Shown piece after piece: positions 23,685-35,423 of a stretch of 64,000 bases of DNA. This DNA comes from Odobenus rosmarus divergens (taxonomy: Eukaryota; Chordata; Mammalia; Carnivora; Odobenidae), in NCBI RefSeq assembly GCF_000321225.1, contig NW_004450459.1:35835-99834 (forward strand), read 5' to 3'. A program made the translations under genes and the position numbers. Each line of letters opens with the position of its first letter. Position 1 is the stretch's first letter. Below the pieces are notes generated by a model. That model did no database searches. It saw only the letters and a program-made list of their open reading frames with translations, and was not told the DNA's origin.

Positions 23685-23835
23685 AGTCTGACCTGGGTTC
23701 AAATTCTTAATACATTCTTCTATCTGTAGGATCTTAAACAAGTCACTTAACTTCTGGGAGCCTCAACTTCCTCATCAGGTAAATGAAAATAATAATACCT
23801 ACATTTCTGGAATGTTGAAAGGATTAAATGTGACC
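23685..23835 (+). mobile_element. MIR, sense
   Basis: CTGACCTGGGTTCAAATTCT, AAACAAGTCACTTAACTTCT, CCTCAACTTCCTCATCAGG and AATAATAATACCTACA follow MIR order in the sense direction, with the tRNA-like head and core both present. Confidence 0.85.
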
Positions 23836-26299
23836 ATGTGTGGGAAAGAATTCAATAAGAGGCTTTGTGATGATTTTCTTGGACCACCCCAGCTGGAAGT
23901 GAGGTCTCCTCCTAAATACGGAGCATGGTTATACCACTGCACTTCTGAGCCACTTCCAATTATTAGTTCTCTCTCTGTGTTTATCTTCACTTCCTACTTA
24001 GGACCAGAGAATGGGAAAAACTCCTTTATGGCTGATAACCTGAGATGGAGCCTGACACATACCTCGTCCTATTGTGGAGGAAGGAGAGAGGCGTGGTTAA
24101 TGACCCGCGGTACCTCATAGTTGGCATTGGTAGTTTAAAGATTCTGCTGAATTCGGAGAATCATCCAACACTCAGATTGTTCCTCTGAGCTTTGGATAAT
24201 AATGCAAATGGGGAGTTCTCCTCAGAATGACTTGCCTCTTATTTCTGTTGTTACCCAGTTTAAACCCAAATGCAGAGACTGAAAAATATTCATACTTACT
24301 TTCCACCTAATTTCACATTGGTCTCCATATTCAGTGGCCACGAAACAGTTGTAAAGATCAAACCAGAAAGAATATGTCTGGAATTCAACTAACAGGCCAT
24401 CAGAATACGAACTTAGCCAGAAAGTTGAAAGGTTAATGAAGAGTCAAACCAATACTATAACCCCTCACTGGCACTCTAAGACAATACTAGCACCCTCACA
24501 TGAGTAAGAATCACAAGCCTGTGCCTTCAAAGAAAAAACTGATGCTGAAGGACTCATTTTCCTAGGCCACTGTCATGGCCAAACTTGCTCTTATTCCTGA
24601 GCAAATGCAACTTCAGGAAACCTTCTTTGAACCTTCTTCAAGAAGCTTCAAATTACTTTACAGAATCCCTGCTCTAGCCAATAGCCCCCTGCTTCTGCAG
24701 GAGTAATTTATGGCCCCCTAAATCAAGGACCTTCTACTGTTCAATAAAACTCTTTCCTGAATTATAACAGTAACCATAATTAACTTCACCCAGACTGGGC
24801 AACATGCAGCCCAAAGCTCTCAATGGCCCCCCGGCATTATTTCAGAGACGGCAGGAGCTCCCGGCTACCCCACCCAATGCCTCACGGATCCCCTATGTGG
24901 TTCTCCCCCCAGAGCCAGAAATCTGGAGATAATCCACAATAGGAACAAGCGGCCTACTCGGATCAAACTCTAGGAGTATCTTGCTCCTTCTCTGATAAAT
25001 GGACATAACCACTTTCCAAAAGACTGAAGAACGGCCAAAAGGAATCTTTCAAAATATACATTTATTTAACAATGATATAAGCTCATTCTGAGTTATTACT
25101 GCTTCACATGGGAAAAAACCCAAGCCTTTCCCAAGAGAAAACTCAGACAGACAATGCAGGTAATTGGAACTAAGGGATAGAAACAGGTTGGCAAATTCTC
25201 AGGACACATTTGGATGTAATTGCTTATTCCTTTTTTTTTTCCCCAAGAAAAGCCCCAGCGACAGGGAAGGAAGCCCTCCTTGCCCCTTTCCAGTAAATTC
25301 TCCTCATAGCACGTTGTACCTCCCCAGAGACGCTTAGAGACTGCCATTCATTTAATTGCTTGAAAAGCCCAAACCAAACCAGAGTCACTGGAGCTTGGCC
25401 CTCTGTTTGTTGGCTGTCTGCAGATTTACAATTTAGCACCATGTGGATCTTCAGAGCCAAAGTGTTAGAATTCTGAGGGCCTCATTCCACCTCTCAAAAT
25501 ACAATGGGCAAGGGCGGAAAAGCTTCAAAGTCCCCAGAAGGCACCAAACCCAATTACATTACAACACATGTGTGCAGCCCTTTAAGCTGCTCATTAACAT
25601 TTGGAAAATTCTTCTGGTAAATGTCCTCCCATCCAATTTAGCCTCCTTTTCCCTTCTCTCTACCACCCTCATTTCATAGACAGGCAACAGTAATGAGCTA
25701 TTTACACGTAACTCTTTAAACAAAGAATGTCATCACTTAAGAATACAAGAGAGCGGTGCATGTTGTGTATGTCTACAAACTGCAGTTGCTGTCTGTTAGA
25801 GTTTGTAGCAACTTTTAAATCTGTCATCACGGCATGAATTTCATACTAAGCTCCTTCCCGGTGCCTGAGCCAGGAAGCAAAGGGGAAACAGGCTGTATCA
25901 TTTATGGGTAGATTGGTATTGGGTCAAGTGTGACATCACACTCTACTCCCACCATAATGAGGTGAAAGGCAAGGCAGCAACAACGTGGCACTTTGTTTAT
26001 TGGGAAAATTTAAGTGGAGCTGCATTTCAGCTTATGATAAAACTGAAACAAAGAATATGGATTACAAGATTTTTAATAGCTCCAAACAACAGGAGAGTGA
26101 AAAAGAGGGGAGCCCTATAGGACTTAGTAAAAAATACAAAAGTCAAAGGATCAATGTAAGCTCCAGACAGGCTGGTCCCTTGGCATTTGTCCTGGGCACA
26201 TTTGCTCAACTAAAATATTAGCACACCAGCCAAGTGTCTAATTTTTGTTTCCTTCCCATGGTTAATATTTTAAAGCAGGAAGGAAAACCAGACCTAAAA
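23836..26299. other. unassigned sequence
   Basis: About 2.5 kb with no gene and no confidently named repeat. The stretch 24780-24970 is GC-richer. A poly-T lies at about 25231-25240. Open frames of up to 102 codons (23812-24120) overlap MIR sequence and have no recognisable similarity. Confidence 0.45.
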
Positions 26300-26324
26300 T
26301 GTGTGTGTGTGTGTGTGTGTGTGT
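26300..26324 (+). repeat. (TG)n microsatellite
   Basis: Twelve or so uninterrupted TG units directly before TTTAAAAT. Confidence 0.95.
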
Positions 26325-26375
26325 TTAAAATATCCCATGTTTAATACTCTGGCAGGTCTCTACCATGATCAAAAA

Positions 26376-26638
26376 TTTTCTATTCAACAAAAAACAGAAT
26401 CCAACCTATAAATACAGAGAACAAACTGATGGTTACCAGAGAAGACAGGGGTGGGGGATAGGCAAAATAGGTGAAGGGGAGTGGGAGATACAGACCTCCA
26501 GTTACAGAATGAATAAGTCATGGGAATAAAAGGTACAGCACAGGGAATATAGATGATATTGTAATAGTGTTGTATGGTGACAGATACAAACTTGTGTTTG
26601 TAGTGAGCACAGCATAATGTATAGAGATGTTGAATCAT
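26376..26638 (+). mobile_element. L1 LINE 3' UTR fragment, sense
   Basis: AATACAGAGAACAAACTGAT, GGTTACCAGAGAAGACAGGG, ATAGGTGAAGGGGAGTGGG and TGTATAGAGATGTTGAATCA follow an L1 3' UTR. It stops about 60-70 bp short of the usual L1 end, exactly where a SINE begins at 26639; the terminal CTGAAACTAATATAA part is missing. Confidence 0.8.
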
Positions 26639-26845
26639 GGAGCACCTGGGTGGCTCAGTCAGTTAAGCGTCTGCCTTCGGCTCAGGTCATGATCGCGGGG
26701 TCCTGGGATTGAGCCCCACATTGGGCTCTCTGCTCAGCAGAGAGTCTGCTTCTCCCTCTCCCTCTGCCACTCCCCCTCTACTCATGCTCTCCCTCTCACT
26801 CGCTCTCTCTCAAATAAATAAATAAAATCTTAAAAAAAAAAAAAA
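26639..26845 (+). mobile_element. Can-SINE abutting L1, no TSD seen
   Basis: GAGCACCTGGGTGGCTCAG head, CAGGTCATGATCGCGGGG box B region, CT-rich body, AATAAATAAATAAAATCTT tail and A13. The left flank is L1 and the right flank is GACAAGGCACAGTG. I find no flanking duplication, and the L1 does not resume after the SINE. Confidence 0.9.
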
Positions 26846-27279
26846 GACAAGGCACAGTGAAATTAGAACCCTCAGCTAAGCACAGGTATTCACATCAACC
26901 CAGAAGAAGCAGCCATTAAATTCACCTAAATTGTTTCCTCTTCCACTGAAAGAACTCTACATACAAACTTTTCCTGTATATCAAGAAAGCAAAAGCTCAG
27001 GCTTTTGTTGGGAGGGGACCTAAGGCCCCACTCAAGTGAGAAAGACACAAAGCTTTGTACCACCGAGGTCCCATGAAATCCTCTGGGGGAGCTTAGTTTT
27101 CAAATTGCTCTAAATAGTTCTACTTAATTTAAGTGAGAAATTTGTTTTTTAAGAGAAAACATCCCATTGTAGGACTAAAAATCTACAACTACTCTTTTGT
27201 CCTTAATTTTTCAGCTCTAATCAGACACACCCTAGCAGAATTGGGCCTAAATTTTACCAAATCTTTCCAAGAATAACAG
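26846..27279. other. unassigned sequence
   Basis: No gene or repeat recognised. Confidence 0.4.
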
Positions 27280-27365
27280 CACCCCCCTAATGCCATTGTG
27301 AAGATTAAATGACATGTGAAGTACTTAGTAGAATACCAGCACATGGCAAATGCTCAAGAAGTTAG
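27280..27365 (+). mobile_element. MIR 3' part, sense
   Basis: TGTGAAGATTAAATGACATG, AAGTACTTAGTAGAATACC and CAGCACATGGCAAATGCTCA follow the 3' half of MIR. Confidence 0.7.
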
Positions 27366-27699
27366 CTGTTGACAAAATGATAATTACATAATGAGGAGAA
27401 GATGGTAATAACAATTATATTATACAATAAGCGTATATTACATCATAATCGTTCTTGGTAGGAACTCATTGCCTAATATTATCCAAATTCACAGTCCTTC
27501 TTCTAGTTCATTCTTTTTTAAGACCCTAGTATTTTCAATCTTCCTACCTGTGGGGAAAAAGCAGTGGAGAAAGAGAAAGACAATGGAAACAAAATGCAGA
27601 CACAGCCAATCACTCAGCAAAGCCCCCACCCCATGTGCATACAATCAGCACCAGCTGTAGTCCAATTAAACTTAATCTAGTCACATGCTCATGTGCTCC
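27366..27699. other. unassigned sequence
   Basis: No gene or repeat recognised. Confidence 0.4.
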
Positions 27700-27960
27700 T
27701 CAGAAATTAGAGGAAATCAATTCAAATGCTAATGAGAAAGTCCATAATTTATTATCTGCCGAGGAATGCATGTTACATTAATTTTAACTGTAAACAATTA
27801 TTTTTATTGCAAGATTAATTACCCTATCTTATACAACTTCCTTTTTTCATATTCTTTTAAGGAATTAGTTTTCAGTTGCTGTTTTGTGGCTCTGTCACAG
27901 TTCTTTAGCTTGAGAAAAGTATAATTAATTTAGGGATGCTGCAAATGTTGTTTTCTATTC
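27700..27960. promoter_or_regulatory. candidate conserved non-coding element D
   Basis: A repeat-free AT-rich block with dense homeodomain and forkhead-like cores: ACATTAATTTTAAC at about 27775-27788, GTAAACAATTATT at 27790-27802, AAGATTAATTACCC at 27811-27824, and ATAATTAATTTAGG at about 27921-27934. No coding frame. It has the texture of a developmental enhancer; that is inference. Confidence 0.4.
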
Positions 27961-30879
27961 TTCTGCCAAAAGAAAGTGGGATAAATGGCTAGGTCAAGCA
28001 TGGAGAAAAATAGCCGCAGCTTCCGGCCAGGATGAAAAGACATTAGAACTCAGAATGGAAGTGGGGAGAACCAAACAGAATTTAAAACGTGAGCTAACGT
28101 TGGTCAATTCTGACCGCAGCATTCCCCAAAGGCTTCAACATGCAAGGCAGTCCTCAGATTATTCCTACGCCCTGAAAGTCCATGGGAACTGCATGGGCTA
28201 AAGTCTTCAGAGCAAGAAAGAAACTAATCCTTTTTGCTTAAAATAGCATCAAGGTCTGGACTTCTCTGTCCATGCTGGGTGGAGGTGACTGTTCCTTTGA
28301 GCAATCAAAATGGAATAAAAGTTTTCTGTCAGAATTCCACTCCCTTGACAAAACTGCCCTCTCTTTGACTTGGCTCCCAAGGTGAATGAATGTTCTTACG
28401 GTGGCTTGTGGGAAATTATTCTTAAAATGGTCACTTCTCAATATGAAGCACAGGATTTCAGACAGTGAATGGCACTCACAGGGTTGAAAGTGAGTATTCT
28501 ATTGTTTCTGACGAATCATTTGCCTGATTCTTAGGCTTTCTAAAAGTTTCCATCGGCAAAACTAGATTTAGCGGTTTAAAGGTAAATATCTATAAAACAC
28601 CAAAATCTATTAGTCTACTTCATTGTGACTTTCTCAATTTAAACATCCAGTGAAAGCAACTGCTGGTCATCGATTAAAATTAAATTAGACTAAATTAAAT
28701 CAATAAGCCTAGTTGTTGATTTCAATGGGAATTTGGTTAGAAAACGGGTAAAAGAGAATTGAGCCCAGAGAAGATTCAACTGCTAATTACTTGTAAAAGT
28801 TTGGGCTTAAAGGGTAATAAGCATTTGACCTAGGAAAGGAAACAGAGGAAGAGATGCTGGCTAAGACGACCCTGGGCCACAGCCCTAAAGTCAGGGTTGG
28901 CCGTGACTTCCTGTCAAGGAGTTTGAATCCAAGTTAGTCCTAATGTGTTTCTCTCAACTATGGCCTGGGAGGCCATCAGGCACACACAATAATCAGCTGG
29001 GCTGTAGTAGACAGGATGAAAAACAATCTTTCCCGTCAGCGACAAGCTCTCAGCACTCCACGTTGTAAATTCAAACCAAAAAGTCGGGTTTTTGCCCTTC
29101 TTACATGCTTTTGCGATTTCTATTAAATATTTTCACAAGTCCCTACCAGGAAAGCATGTGCTACTTATCAGAATCCCATATAGTAGCTACAAAAACCAGG
29201 AAGTGGTTGGAAGGGACAGGCTGTGGTGATACAGGTTACACCTGGTTTCAATTTGATTGTCAGATGTCATAAGGGCAGGCTTATAAGACTAAACCTCACG
29301 TCTACCTCAAATCTATGGGGAATTATTGCTGATTTGTTTTAGCAAAGAATGTTTCATGCTCTTGATTTCCATTCCAATTTCTCTGCTTAATAAAATAAGA
29401 TATCACATGTCAAGCTACATTGTAGTGAATTATTTCAACAACCCAAAGCCATTCAAATCCACTTGAAAACTTGCCACGATGCCAAGATCTGTCACAAAGC
29501 ATCAGGATTAGTTACCCCCGGAAAACCCTCCTATTATAAGACAAGCGGATAGGCAGCACACAAGAAGAAAAACCTGGAAGTATTTCTAAGCTTTGCACAC
29601 CAAAGAACTCTGATTCAACAGACTACAGGTTCTAAGGCCCTTTGAATTACTCCATGCCTAAATTTAAGTTCCTCTGTTCTTTTGACCAGACCAAAACAAT
29701 CTTATCATGGGCCAAATTCCTGCTTTTCCAAGCTGTAGACCTCTGTGTCAAGTTCCACAAAGTACATGACAAAGGACCTCCATTAATTTCAGATATTTCA
29801 TATAATAGAAATTTATATTCTATCAAAGCCCTGTGCTTGACAAAGAGCATGACTTCCAGGCAATAGGCACAAGTCTACATTTTGAAAGTTTGTCTTGCTC
29901 TAGGTCTGTTGCCTTATATCCAGCAGCAGGGAGCACATTCAAATGAGCCTCCTCCTAAGTGGGGCAAGTGGTCATATCTCCAACTCTGATCAGTTCCAGA
30001 TTTTTTGTTTGTTTGTTTTTAGTTACAGATGTCTTTCACACATCCCAAACCAATGTGGTTAAAGAAGAAACTACTTTGGGGAGAGTCTATAGATCATAAA
30101 CAAAATGAATGAACCTAAGGAACCCCATCTGTAAGTGCTTAGGCCTACTCGATTTAATGGTAGACTTTCAATGCCTTACCCTAAAACACTCTTAAAGTCC
30201 GATTTTTTATGGCAAATATGTGTGGAATGTCTTGTAGAACCACAGGATTTCATTTCCCAAGGTTGATGTATATTGGAATAAAAAATGAACCCAGAGAAAC
30301 ACAGAGATGTGAAGCCTTTTCCTTAAACTGTTTCTTCAACTATTGGGAAGCAGGAAGCCCCAAACATCACACAAGAAAGTATTCTCTTTCATGACTCCAA
30401 CAGAGAAATCCAGTTTTTAAAAGGATCACAGCTCTTCTGAGATTCACTGATCTCTGGTCATACTGTGGTCATTCAAGCCATGTGGGCTCTTGTAAAGCCA
30501 TGTTTGGGCAGCAGCACCTGCCTCTGTCAGCCCCCAGCCATCCTCAGAGAAGCTGCTTGGGCTTCCACCTCCACGCCCAACCTCATCAAGGTTCCAAACA
30601 AACTCCCAAGGGTCAGTGGATAGAATTCAGGATCTCTGCGAACTTGGATGAGAAAAAAATTATTTTCACTAAATTCAGTATCTCCTTAAGTTGTGAATGT
30701 AGACAACAAATCAGAGCAGAATTAGCACATCTAGGACTTACAGAAATCAAATATATTTTCATATCACCATTATTATTGATGCAGCTATTTCAAAATGGCA
30801 TTTATGTTCATCATTACATCAAAATTCTGGTGCTTAGCAAACACATTACTAGATTTTATTAATCTATTAAAGCATATAC
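27961..30879. other. unassigned, repeat-poor sequence
   Basis: About 2.9 kb with almost no recognisable transposon. The part 28560-28740 is AT-rich with repeated ATTAAA/TTAAAT words. A 126-codon frame (30482-30862) has no recognisable similarity. No gene called. Confidence 0.45.
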
Positions 30880-31275
30880 AGATAGTCCCCAACTTACAAG
30901 GGTTCGACTCACAATTTTTTGACTTTACAATGGTACCAAAGAGATATACATTCAGCCACACCATCATGGGGGTCCACAACTGGCACACTACAACTGCTCT
31001 GTACCCATACAACCATTCTGGTTTTCACTTTCAGTACACTATTCCATCAATTACATGAGATATTCAACACTTTATTATAAAATGGGCTTTGTGTTAGAGA
31101 ATTCTGCCCAACTCTAGGCCAATGTAAGTGTTCTGAGCACATTTAAGGTAGACTAGGCTAAGCTATGATGTTTGGTACTTTAGGTGGATTGAGTGCATTG
31201 CTGATTTACATAGTCTCAATTTACAATGGATTAATCAGGAGGCAACCCCCTCATAAGTAGAGGAAGATTTGTATA
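30880..31275. mobile_element. Tigger-like non-autonomous DNA transposon
   Basis: The left end AGTCCCCAACTTACAAGGGT and the complement of the right end (CCCCCTCATAAGTAGAGGAA) form degraded inverted repeats, with TA-rich flanks. The interior ATTACATGAGATATTCAACA, CTTTATTATAAAATGGGCTTT and AAGGTAGACTAGGCTAAGC matches an element I remember as a TcMar-type MER. About 395 bp, no transposase. Confidence 0.7.
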
Positions 31276-31445
31276 TTACTATATCATAATCTTTAGAGTA
31301 TTCTGAGAACTATGTTTCAGTATAATTGGTTTTCCTCATAATTCTAGATATTTTATTTTATACATTAAAAGCATTTTTCTAAGAAAGGGTTTTTGGCTTT
31401 ATCAGATTTCCAAAGGAGTCCATGATGTACACATACAAAAGATGA

Positions 31446-31683
31446 AAAACTCCAACCCTAGGGGCGCCTGGATGGCTCAGCCGTTAAGCGTCTGCCTTCA
31501 GCTCAGGTCATGATCCCGGGGTCCTGGGATCAAGCCCCGCATCGGGCTCCCTGCTCGGCAGGAAGCCTGCTTCTCCCTCTCCCACTCCCCCTGCTTGTGA
31601 TCCCTCTCTCGCTGTGTCTCTCTCTCTGTCAATAAATAAATTAAAAAATCTTAAAAAAAAAAAAAAAAAAACCTCCAACGCTG
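31446..31683 (+). mobile_element. Can-SINE with imperfect TSD
   Basis: GGGGCGCCTGGATGGCTCAG head, GTCATGATCCCGGGGTCCTG box B region, CT-rich body and a long A tail (about 31653-31671). TSD is about 12 bp and imperfect: AACTCCAACCCT upstream and ACCTCCAACGCT downstream. Element about 31461-31670. Confidence 0.92.
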
Positions 31684-31685
31684 GT

Positions 31686-31859
31686 TACAACCTTGGAATT
31701 CTCATCTGATCATTACTATGTAACCCGATTCCACAAAGTGGTTTCTATCTGGTCCTAACAAGTTCTACAGTTCTAGCAGCCTAATCCTGCCACTCTTCCT
31801 GCTTGACTTTCTGCCCTAGAAACTTGATTCATTCTCTGTTCCTTCTAGGACTTGGTTCT
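31686..31859. other. unassigned sequence
   Basis: No gene or repeat recognised. Confidence 0.4.
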
Positions 31860-32780
31860 CTGATTTGCTCATTCATTCATTCATTCATTCAATAAGTATT
31901 TACTGAGTGCCTACTATGTGTCAGGTATTGTGTGATGTGGTAGAGATACAGAGACAAATCCTCTCTGTTTCTATATAGAGACAAGTTCTACATTCTAGTG
32001 GGAGGATGGATAGACAGGTAGATAGCTAGAGAGAGAGGAGATGGATAGGTAGAAGACAGAAAAAAGGGAGGCAAGCAGTTAAGCAGGAAGCTATGCAGAA
32101 AATCAGAAAAAGCTGATGTCATGGAAGATGACTTGGTGGCCACCACAGCTTGATGGTCATGCATAACCTCTCTGAGATTAGATGGTAGAAGGGGCAGTCA
32201 TTTGATGTTCAGGGAGGAAAATCATCAAAGTTGACTTGAGTGATCAAGGAAGGCCAGGGTAGTTGGAACACAGTTCTGAAACAGAGAGTGGTCATAGAGG
32301 AGGTCAGAGAGGAAAGAAGGGTTTATTTCACAAAGGGCACCCTGAGTTGGGTAAGAACTTCAAACTTTACAAAAGTGCTCAGCAGCCATTCAAGGGTTTA
32401 AGCAGGAGATTGTCATGACCTGATTCCTGTTTTTAAAACAATTGTTTTGGCTGCTGTGTAGCGAACAGGCTGTAGGAACACAAGAGTGAAATCAGTGAGT
32501 AACTTAGGAGGCTGGTGGGTAAACTTGCAGGATTAGGTGAGAGTACAGGAGATGGAGAGTGAGAGATGAAATTGGGATATGTATCAGGCTGGGTCACAGC
32601 AGGAAGTAGTGCCAAAATCAAGATAATTGAAGGAAGTTTAACAAGTGACAATTTATAAATGCATGGATTGGGTATAAAGAAACCACAAGGGATAGTACAA
32701 TAGCCCAAGGCTGTTAACCCAAAGGCCCAAAGGGAATGGGAATGGAGGTTACTGGAACCCAGAGGGTAGAAAGCATGCAA
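31860..32780 (-). mobile_element. L2 LINE, long antisense copy
   Basis: Begins with an (ATTC)n run, AATAAGTATTTACTGAGTGCC and TACTATGTGTCAGGTATTG, then TTCTACATTCTAGTGGGAGG. The internal part CATTCAAGGGTTTAAGCAG, GAGATTGTCATGACCTGATT and TTTTGGCTGCTGTGTAGCG is L2 in reverse. At about 900 bp it is the longest L2 here. The 130-codon minus-strand frame (32433-32825) lies inside this L2 and has no recognisable similarity. Confidence 0.8.
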
Positions 32781-33059
32781 AGACGGTGGCCTCGAGAAAA
32801 GTTCTGACCTTCGGGCAGGGGGCACGGCCAGGCTATGCTAGTAAGACCTAAGTAGGGGCACAGCTTAGGTCTGGCTGTGGCCCACTTTTGAAGGCCAATG
32901 AGGAAATAAATATCTTTACCTCACCCTCCAACCTCCTGTCAGGATTCCCTGTTGGCCAGAGGGAGTGGCTGGTCCCTACCAGAGTAAAGGAGGATGAGTG
33001 GTCCCTGCCTGGCTTGCTGCTCAGTGTGCCAGGTCTCTTACATCCATCAATTATGGAGA
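32781..33059. other. unassigned sequence
   Basis: No gene or repeat recognised. Confidence 0.4.
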
Positions 33060-33215
33060 TTATCTCCTGGCATCCAAATTATTTGTTTATATTCTTTCCC
33101 CCACAAGACAATGAGCTTCTTGAGGATGTCCACGTGCATCTGCTGCACCCAGAAGAGTGGCTGTTTAATGAAAGATTGTGGTTAGTGAATGGATGAATCA
33201 ATGAATGGCCCCTTC
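33060..33215 (+). mobile_element. L2-like 3' end, sense
   Basis: ACAAGACAATGAGCTTCTTG, AGGATGTCC and GTGAATGGATGAATCAATGA resemble a degraded sense L2 terminus with the GAATGAATG end. Confidence 0.45.
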
Positions 33216-34009
33216 CAGGTTCCTATGTCCCTACACCTATGGAATGCTGTTACTCTGTGTGGGGTTTTCCTGACATCAAGGCCTATACAAGGAATAGTTC
33301 CTCCATGTCACAAGTTGTGCTGACACACTGGCTCTCCTCCCAGTTCCTCAGACGGGCGCATCCTGGGGTTCCTGTCCCACTTCTTGTCTATCTCAAAGTC
33401 CTACTCTCGCCCCTATTTACTCCCTCATGTATCCACTTAAGGCTGTCAACCTGCTCTGAGACAACTGCCTGGATTTTTATAGTTTTTTTTTGTCCAAAGA
33501 GTTCTAACTTCTCAGGAATAGCAGATATATGGCTTCCCCTTTGAGCTTTTCTGTATCAAATTAGCACTCTTACTGTTGAGTGTTAGAACCTTGGTGAATA
33601 CGCACATACATATATATCATATATCTCCAAGCCAAGGAGACATGGCCTGTTGCTGCCTTCAGTGCTTGAGGATGCCAGTGTTTCGTGCTAATCTGTCTCA
33701 CTGTATAAATGTTATGCCCAGATCTCCTTTGGTGATATAAACTGAGCCTCTGTTTTAGCTGACGAAAATAAAATGCCAAATACCCAAGTATAAATGACTT
33801 ATTTCTGGAGGGAAGGAAAAAAACTACTTCAAAACTACTTTATACTTATCAATCTCTGTATCTTGCCTGTCCAGTATAGTAGCATGCACAACTTTTCAGC
33901 TCTGCCTTCAAAATGTGATGAATCTTTCCTCTGGGGCAAAGAGTGCATCTCTTTATTTATCCAGAGAAAGAATTTAACTCTTGTCTACATGTTTTAAAAA
34001 AAAAAAAAA
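33216..34009. other. unassigned sequence
   Basis: No gene recognised. A 16-base poly-A is at about 33994-34009. The frame at 33239-33544 has no recognisable similarity. Confidence 0.4.
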
Positions 34010-34460
34010 AAGGTAGGTTAGGAGGCGGAGGAGGAAAAAGGTAACAGACTGTGAAGGATTGATTACTAAAGCAAAAAAATCAATCCGGAGACTTTGATGA
34101 TTTAACCAGCCCCAAAAGCACAGAAATGTATGAGAAAGCCCTGATTGATTTTTAACTCCGTAATCCTCCCCACCCCATCTATTATCCTGTATGGATCATA
34201 TTAGCCATCATTATGACTAAGACAAGATAGGACACTGGCATCCGCCTGACATGATATAACTGTAAATGGAATCGGCTTCTACACAAAGGCTTTTACCTGG
34301 TTATTAATAGTGTTCTCTGAGGGTGATGGACTGGACTGATATTAAAACCTCCGTTGGCTGTGTGGAGCCGTTGCAATTTGATTTCAGTCCAAGAAGCAGC
34401 TCCTCAAGGTAGTTAGTGCACAGTGCCCTGACAAACTGCTTGAGTATCATTCCTGGATAC
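34010..34460. promoter_or_regulatory. candidate conserved non-coding element F
   Basis: A repeat-free block with three copies of GATTGATT within about 95 bp: 34057-34064, its reverse complement at 34078-34085, and 34143-34150. The first two form a 9-bp perfect inverted repeat (GGATTGATT/AATCAATCC, 13-base loop). GATTGATT is the core of PBX-HOX type sites. No coding frame. Enhancer role is inference. Confidence 0.4.
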
Positions 34461-34829
34461 TCACCCTTTTAAGAGGCTCATAAAATACTGGGGGCTGATG
34501 ACATCTTTTTGGCACTGAGGATTCCAAGCTAATACTGCTAAGCTGAGAGATACCAAGTATGTTCGCAAAGGCCTTGACAACATCCCTCATCTTCACCACC
34601 ACCACCGTGAAAGTGAAGTAGAGGAAGATTTAGGGCACGCAGCTTTTCAGGTGACATGCATTATAGTAAAACACAGATGAACACATATCAAGATATTAAG
34701 GTCACTTGGTGACTCTTGCTTGTTTCACACTTACCTTCGATGAATCAATGAAAAATATTTAGTTCTTAAGCAAACATTTACCTTCTCAGCTCCATGAGGC
34801 TTCCAACCACTATTTCATGTCTAACCAAA
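34461..34829. other. unassigned sequence
   Basis: No gene or repeat recognised. Confidence 0.4.
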
Positions 34830-34925
34830 CCAAGGGGTGAATTAGAAATATGAGAGGACTCGCCCAAGATTACACAATGATTTAGAAGCAGTTCTAACTA
34901 GAAAGCCCAGATTTTCCTTTTGTAA
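34830..34925 (-). mobile_element. MIR-like fragment, antisense
   Basis: GAGGACTCGCCCAAGATTAC and ACTAGAAAGCCCAGATT weakly follow the antisense 5' half of MIR. Confidence 0.4.
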
Positions 34926-34934
34926 TTCAACAAA

Positions 34935-35065
34935 ATATCTTCTTTTAATCAGCAAATATTTACTAAGTCCTTACTACACACCAGGCATTTTCTAGTGAGT
35001 GGAGGAAAAGCACTGAAAAGTGGATGACATCCCTGTTCTCATGAGGCTCACAGTCATTGTCAACC
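34935..35065 (-). mobile_element. L2 3' end, antisense
   Basis: GCAAATATTTACTAAGTCCTT, ACTACACACCAGGCATTTTC and CCTGTTCTCATGAGGCTCAC follow the antisense L2 terminus. Confidence 0.7.
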
Positions 35066-35344
35066 CCAGAACACTGGTGGGAGATACATGTATAAAATTG
35101 TATATTACGTGTCTAAGCATCTGAAACTCAAAACACCTAGCAGATTTCCCCCAAACCACTCTGGCGTCCTCCTGCCTTTGACATGGCAGTCAATTTCTGG
35201 ATAATATTCTAAAAGATGCCTGGGCAGGTAGGGGAAGGGGACACCTTGTATTTAAAATTAGTAACTCTTTCCTTTTAGAAACTGGAAAATATCTCCTCAC
35301 TGATAATGAGAATAAATCTGAAAATTCCCTGTTTGGAAGTTACA
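35066..35344. other. unassigned sequence
   Basis: No gene or repeat recognised. Confidence 0.4.
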
Positions 35345-35423
35345 TTCTGGGGATCAATTGTGAGAATTAAATGAGATTTAGACAGATAGATAAATGACAG
35401 AATTTAAAATAGAGCCTAACACA
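35345..35423 (+). mobile_element. MIR 3' part, sense, cut by L1
   Basis: TTGTGAGAATTAAATGAGAT and TAGAGCCTAACACAT fit the MIR 3' half. It stops where the L1 fragment begins at about 35424. Confidence 0.55.

Noticed and set aside
30482..30862. 126-codon plus-strand frame as a gene
   Set aside because: No recognisable protein, no splice or promoter context, and overlapping opposite-strand frames of similar size nearby; expected by chance in 64 kb.
32433..32825. 130-codon minus-strand frame as a gene
   Set aside because: It lies in an antisense L2 and its immediate flank, with no protein similarity I can see.
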